DNA from: Chryseobacterium taichungense
Lineage (GTDB): Bacteria; Bacteroidota; Bacteroidia; Flavobacteriales; Weeksellaceae
Reading direction: 5' to 3'
Assembly (NCBI RefSeq): GCF_900109935.1
Contig: NZ_FOBV01000005.1
Coordinates: forward strand, 62,001-126,000
Length of the DNA stretch: 64,000 nucleotides
Below, in pieces: positions 62,818-64,000 of the stretch. The notes beneath the pieces are model-generated. The model searched no databases. It saw nothing but the letters and a program-made list of their open reading frames with translations, and had not been told where the DNA came from. A program made the position numbers and the translations under genes. Every line of letters starts with the position of its first letter. Positions within the stretch are counted from its first letter, which is position 1.

Positions 62818-63528
62818 ATGAGTATTCACATTAGTGCAAATAAAGGAGATATTGCCAAAGTCGTATTGCAGCCGGGAGATCCACTTCGTGCACAATTTAT
62901 CGCCGAAAAATATCTTGAACATGCCGAACTGGTAAGCAAAACGAGAGGCATTTTTTATTATACAGGATTATATAAAGGAAAAGAAATCACCGTTGGCGCC
63001 AGTGGAATGGGCTTTCCGAGCATTGGGATCTATTCTTTCGAATTATTCACAGAATATGAGGTAGACACGATCATCAGAATCGGAACCTGTGGCGCCTACA
63101 GTACCGATCTCAAGCTTTTTGATATTTTAAATGTTGAAAACGCAGCCAGTGAAAGTACCTACGCCAAATATGCCTGGGAAATAGATGATGAAATACTTCC
63201 GCACCAGGGAAATATCTATGACACTATTAATAAGACAGCAGAAGAACTTTCGTTAAAGACAAAAGCCATCAATGTTCACAGCAGCGATATTTTCTACAGG
63301 AAAGATCCTGCGGTACCTGCAATCGCTACAAAATACAACTGCCCCGCGGTAGAAATGGAGGCCTTCGGATTATTTGCCAATGCGAAACACTTAGGCAAAA
63401 ATGCAGCGACGGTTCTTACCGTTACAGATATCATCCCAACGCATGAAAAGATCTCTGCCGACGAAAGGGAAAGAGCGTTGAAACCGATGATGGAGCTTGC
63501 ACTGGAATCTGCTTTGAAAAGTTTGTAA
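62818..63528 (+). CDS. deoD: Purine nucleoside phosphorylase DeoD
   Basis: A 236-aa hexameric-type purine nucleoside phosphorylase: VLQPGDPLRAQFIAEKYL, GASGMGFPSIGIYSFEL, IRIGTCGAYS, VEMEAFGLFANA and TVTDIIPTHEKIS with the catalytic Asp. It splits purine (deoxy)nucleosides to base and sugar 1-phosphate in salvage. The length is normal for the family. It is monocistronic with a -7 box 20 bp upstream. Confidence 0.96.
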   Translation: MSIHISANKGDIAKVVLQPGDPLRAQFIAEKYLEHAELVSKTRGIFYYTGLYKGKEITVGASGMGFPSIGIYSFELFTEYEVDTIIRIGTCGAYSTDLKLFDILNVENAASESTYAKYAWEIDDEILPHQGNIYDTINKTAEELSLKTKAINVHSSDIFYRKDPAVPAIATKYNCPAVEMEAFGLFANAKHLGKNAATVLTVTDIIPTHEKISADERERALKPMMELALESALKSL

Positions 63529-63647
63529 GACATAGCCGTCGTTACATAAAAATATAAACACACAAGAGCTTTACGGATTAGGTAAAGCTCTTTTTGTATT
63601 AGAATATCAATTAATCTCAATTTGAACGTAAGGGAAGTTTTGTAACA

Positions 63648-63785
63648 TCAATAGGAATGGGCTTTAGCCCATTTTATAATGATTAAAAACCATACAGGCT
63701 TTAGCCAAAACCTATTATAAGTTTCGGCTAAAGCCTGTATTTTGTTCATTATTTGAAATGTCGGGCTAAAGCCCGACGCTATTGA
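63648..63785. repeat. Composite REP-like element with terminal inverted repeats
   Basis: About 138 bp bounded by TCAATAG (63648) and CTATTGA (63785). Inside are ATGGGCTTTAGCCCAT (63657-63672), a long hairpin from ACAGGCTTTAGCC to GGCTAAAGCCTGT (63694-63738), and TCGGGCTAAAGCCCGA (63761-63776). It resembles REP/BIME elements and shares its left end (TCAATAGGAA) with the copy at 60548. Confidence 0.65.
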
Positions 63786-63901
63786 ATGTAATTCTATCAC
63801 GAACTCAGGTGATATTCTTTTAGATAGATTTATTAAAATAATAAACCAATCAGCATTAAAAAGTTTTATTCTCAAAGAAATAATTATATTTTTGTTACAT
63901 C

Positions 63902-64000
63902 ATGAAAGCCCAATCGCCGTTTTTAGACACTTTATTTCTGCTTCGACAAGAAGAATGCATCACTATTTTCACAGACCTTCAGGAAATTTCCCGGAAAGAA
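63902..64000 (+). CDS. Start of a gene cut by the window edge
   Basis: The first 33 codons of an ORF beginning MKAQSPFLDTLFLLRQEE remain open to the end of the window. A -7-like box TATTTTTG lies about 15 bp upstream. Too little is visible to assign a family. Confidence 0.55.
   Translation, partial: MKAQSPFLDTLFLLRQEECITIFTDLQEISRKE

Noticed and set aside
1..64000. CRISPR array
   Set aside because: No regularly spaced identical repeats with unique spacers were seen; the 21-bp minisatellite has no spacers.

Overview
The window comes from a Bacteroidota genome, most likely a Chryseobacterium-like flavobacterium (Weeksellaceae). Pointers are MobA/MobB, DUF3408, DUF3871 and IntDOT-like integrase genes, -7 promoter boxes of the TAnnTTTG type, and dispersed GGCTTTAGCC palindromes. 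The species is inferred from content; no rRNA marker is present. About 55.5 kb is accessory DNA inserted at a tRNA-Met gene; the last 8.5 kb looks like ordinary chromosome. || Layout. (1) 1-4561: secreted transglutaminase-like paralogues around a short RHS-core/JAB-like toxin gene and its probable lipoprotein immunity gene, followed by an Imm33-like gene. (2) 4750-10820: a lipoprotein, an HTH plus RES-domain pair resembling toxin-antitoxin operons, and a four-gene operon of unknown function with two tandem paralogues. (3) 10900-17270: a defence-like cluster. It holds a STAND NTPase (DUF4297-like nuclease, NB-ARC, TPR) broken by one frameshift at an A8 tract, convergent with an AAA ATPase plus S8 subtilisin-like protease operon. 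(4) 17600-23260: a membrane protein / histidine kinase / LuxR-type regulator operon. A matching palindrome sits on its promoter and on the promoter of the next gene. Then come a retropepsin-PDZ protein, a glycine-zipper secreted protein and a 56-aa two-helix membrane protein. (5) 23273-34674: a mobilizable element with MobA/MobB relaxase genes, a candidate oriT, an arsenic operon, excisionase-like HTH genes, a three-gene ABC-3C conflict system (SMEK, middle component, DUF2326 ABC ATPase) and an IntDOT-like integrase. (6) 34771-36179: a second integrase next to a 3' fragment of tRNA-Met. (7) 36155-55544: a separate element of about 19.4 kb, bounded by exact 25-bp direct repeats of the tRNA-Met 3' end. 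(8) 55787-64000: chromosomal genes (persulfide dioxygenase-rhodanese, VIT/DUF2135 protein, tyrosine phosphatase, deoD) with repeat-rich spacers. || Element 36155-55544 carries its own integrase, a large SF2-type helicase/ATPase, a Sak4-like recombinase, DUF3871, RadC and an XRE repressor, but no recognisable relaxase or capsid gene. Its cargo is a restriction cluster: a C5 methyltransferase with an overlapping unknown gene, facing a five-gene operon of Vsr, a B3-type endonuclease, McrB-like and LlaJI/McrC-like subunits and a PD-(D/E)XK-like protein. The element is strikingly poor in CpG (I count three CpG in the 2.5-kb helicase gene and one in the methyltransferase gene) and contains a 51-bp near-palindromic repeat twice. 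|| The strongest candidates for something new are the two-component operon with its duplicated operator-promoter, the CpG-depleted tRNA-Met element, the possibly phase-variable STAND nuclease beside an AAA-subtilase pair, and a 15-unit GC-rich 21-bp minisatellite at 60679-60995.
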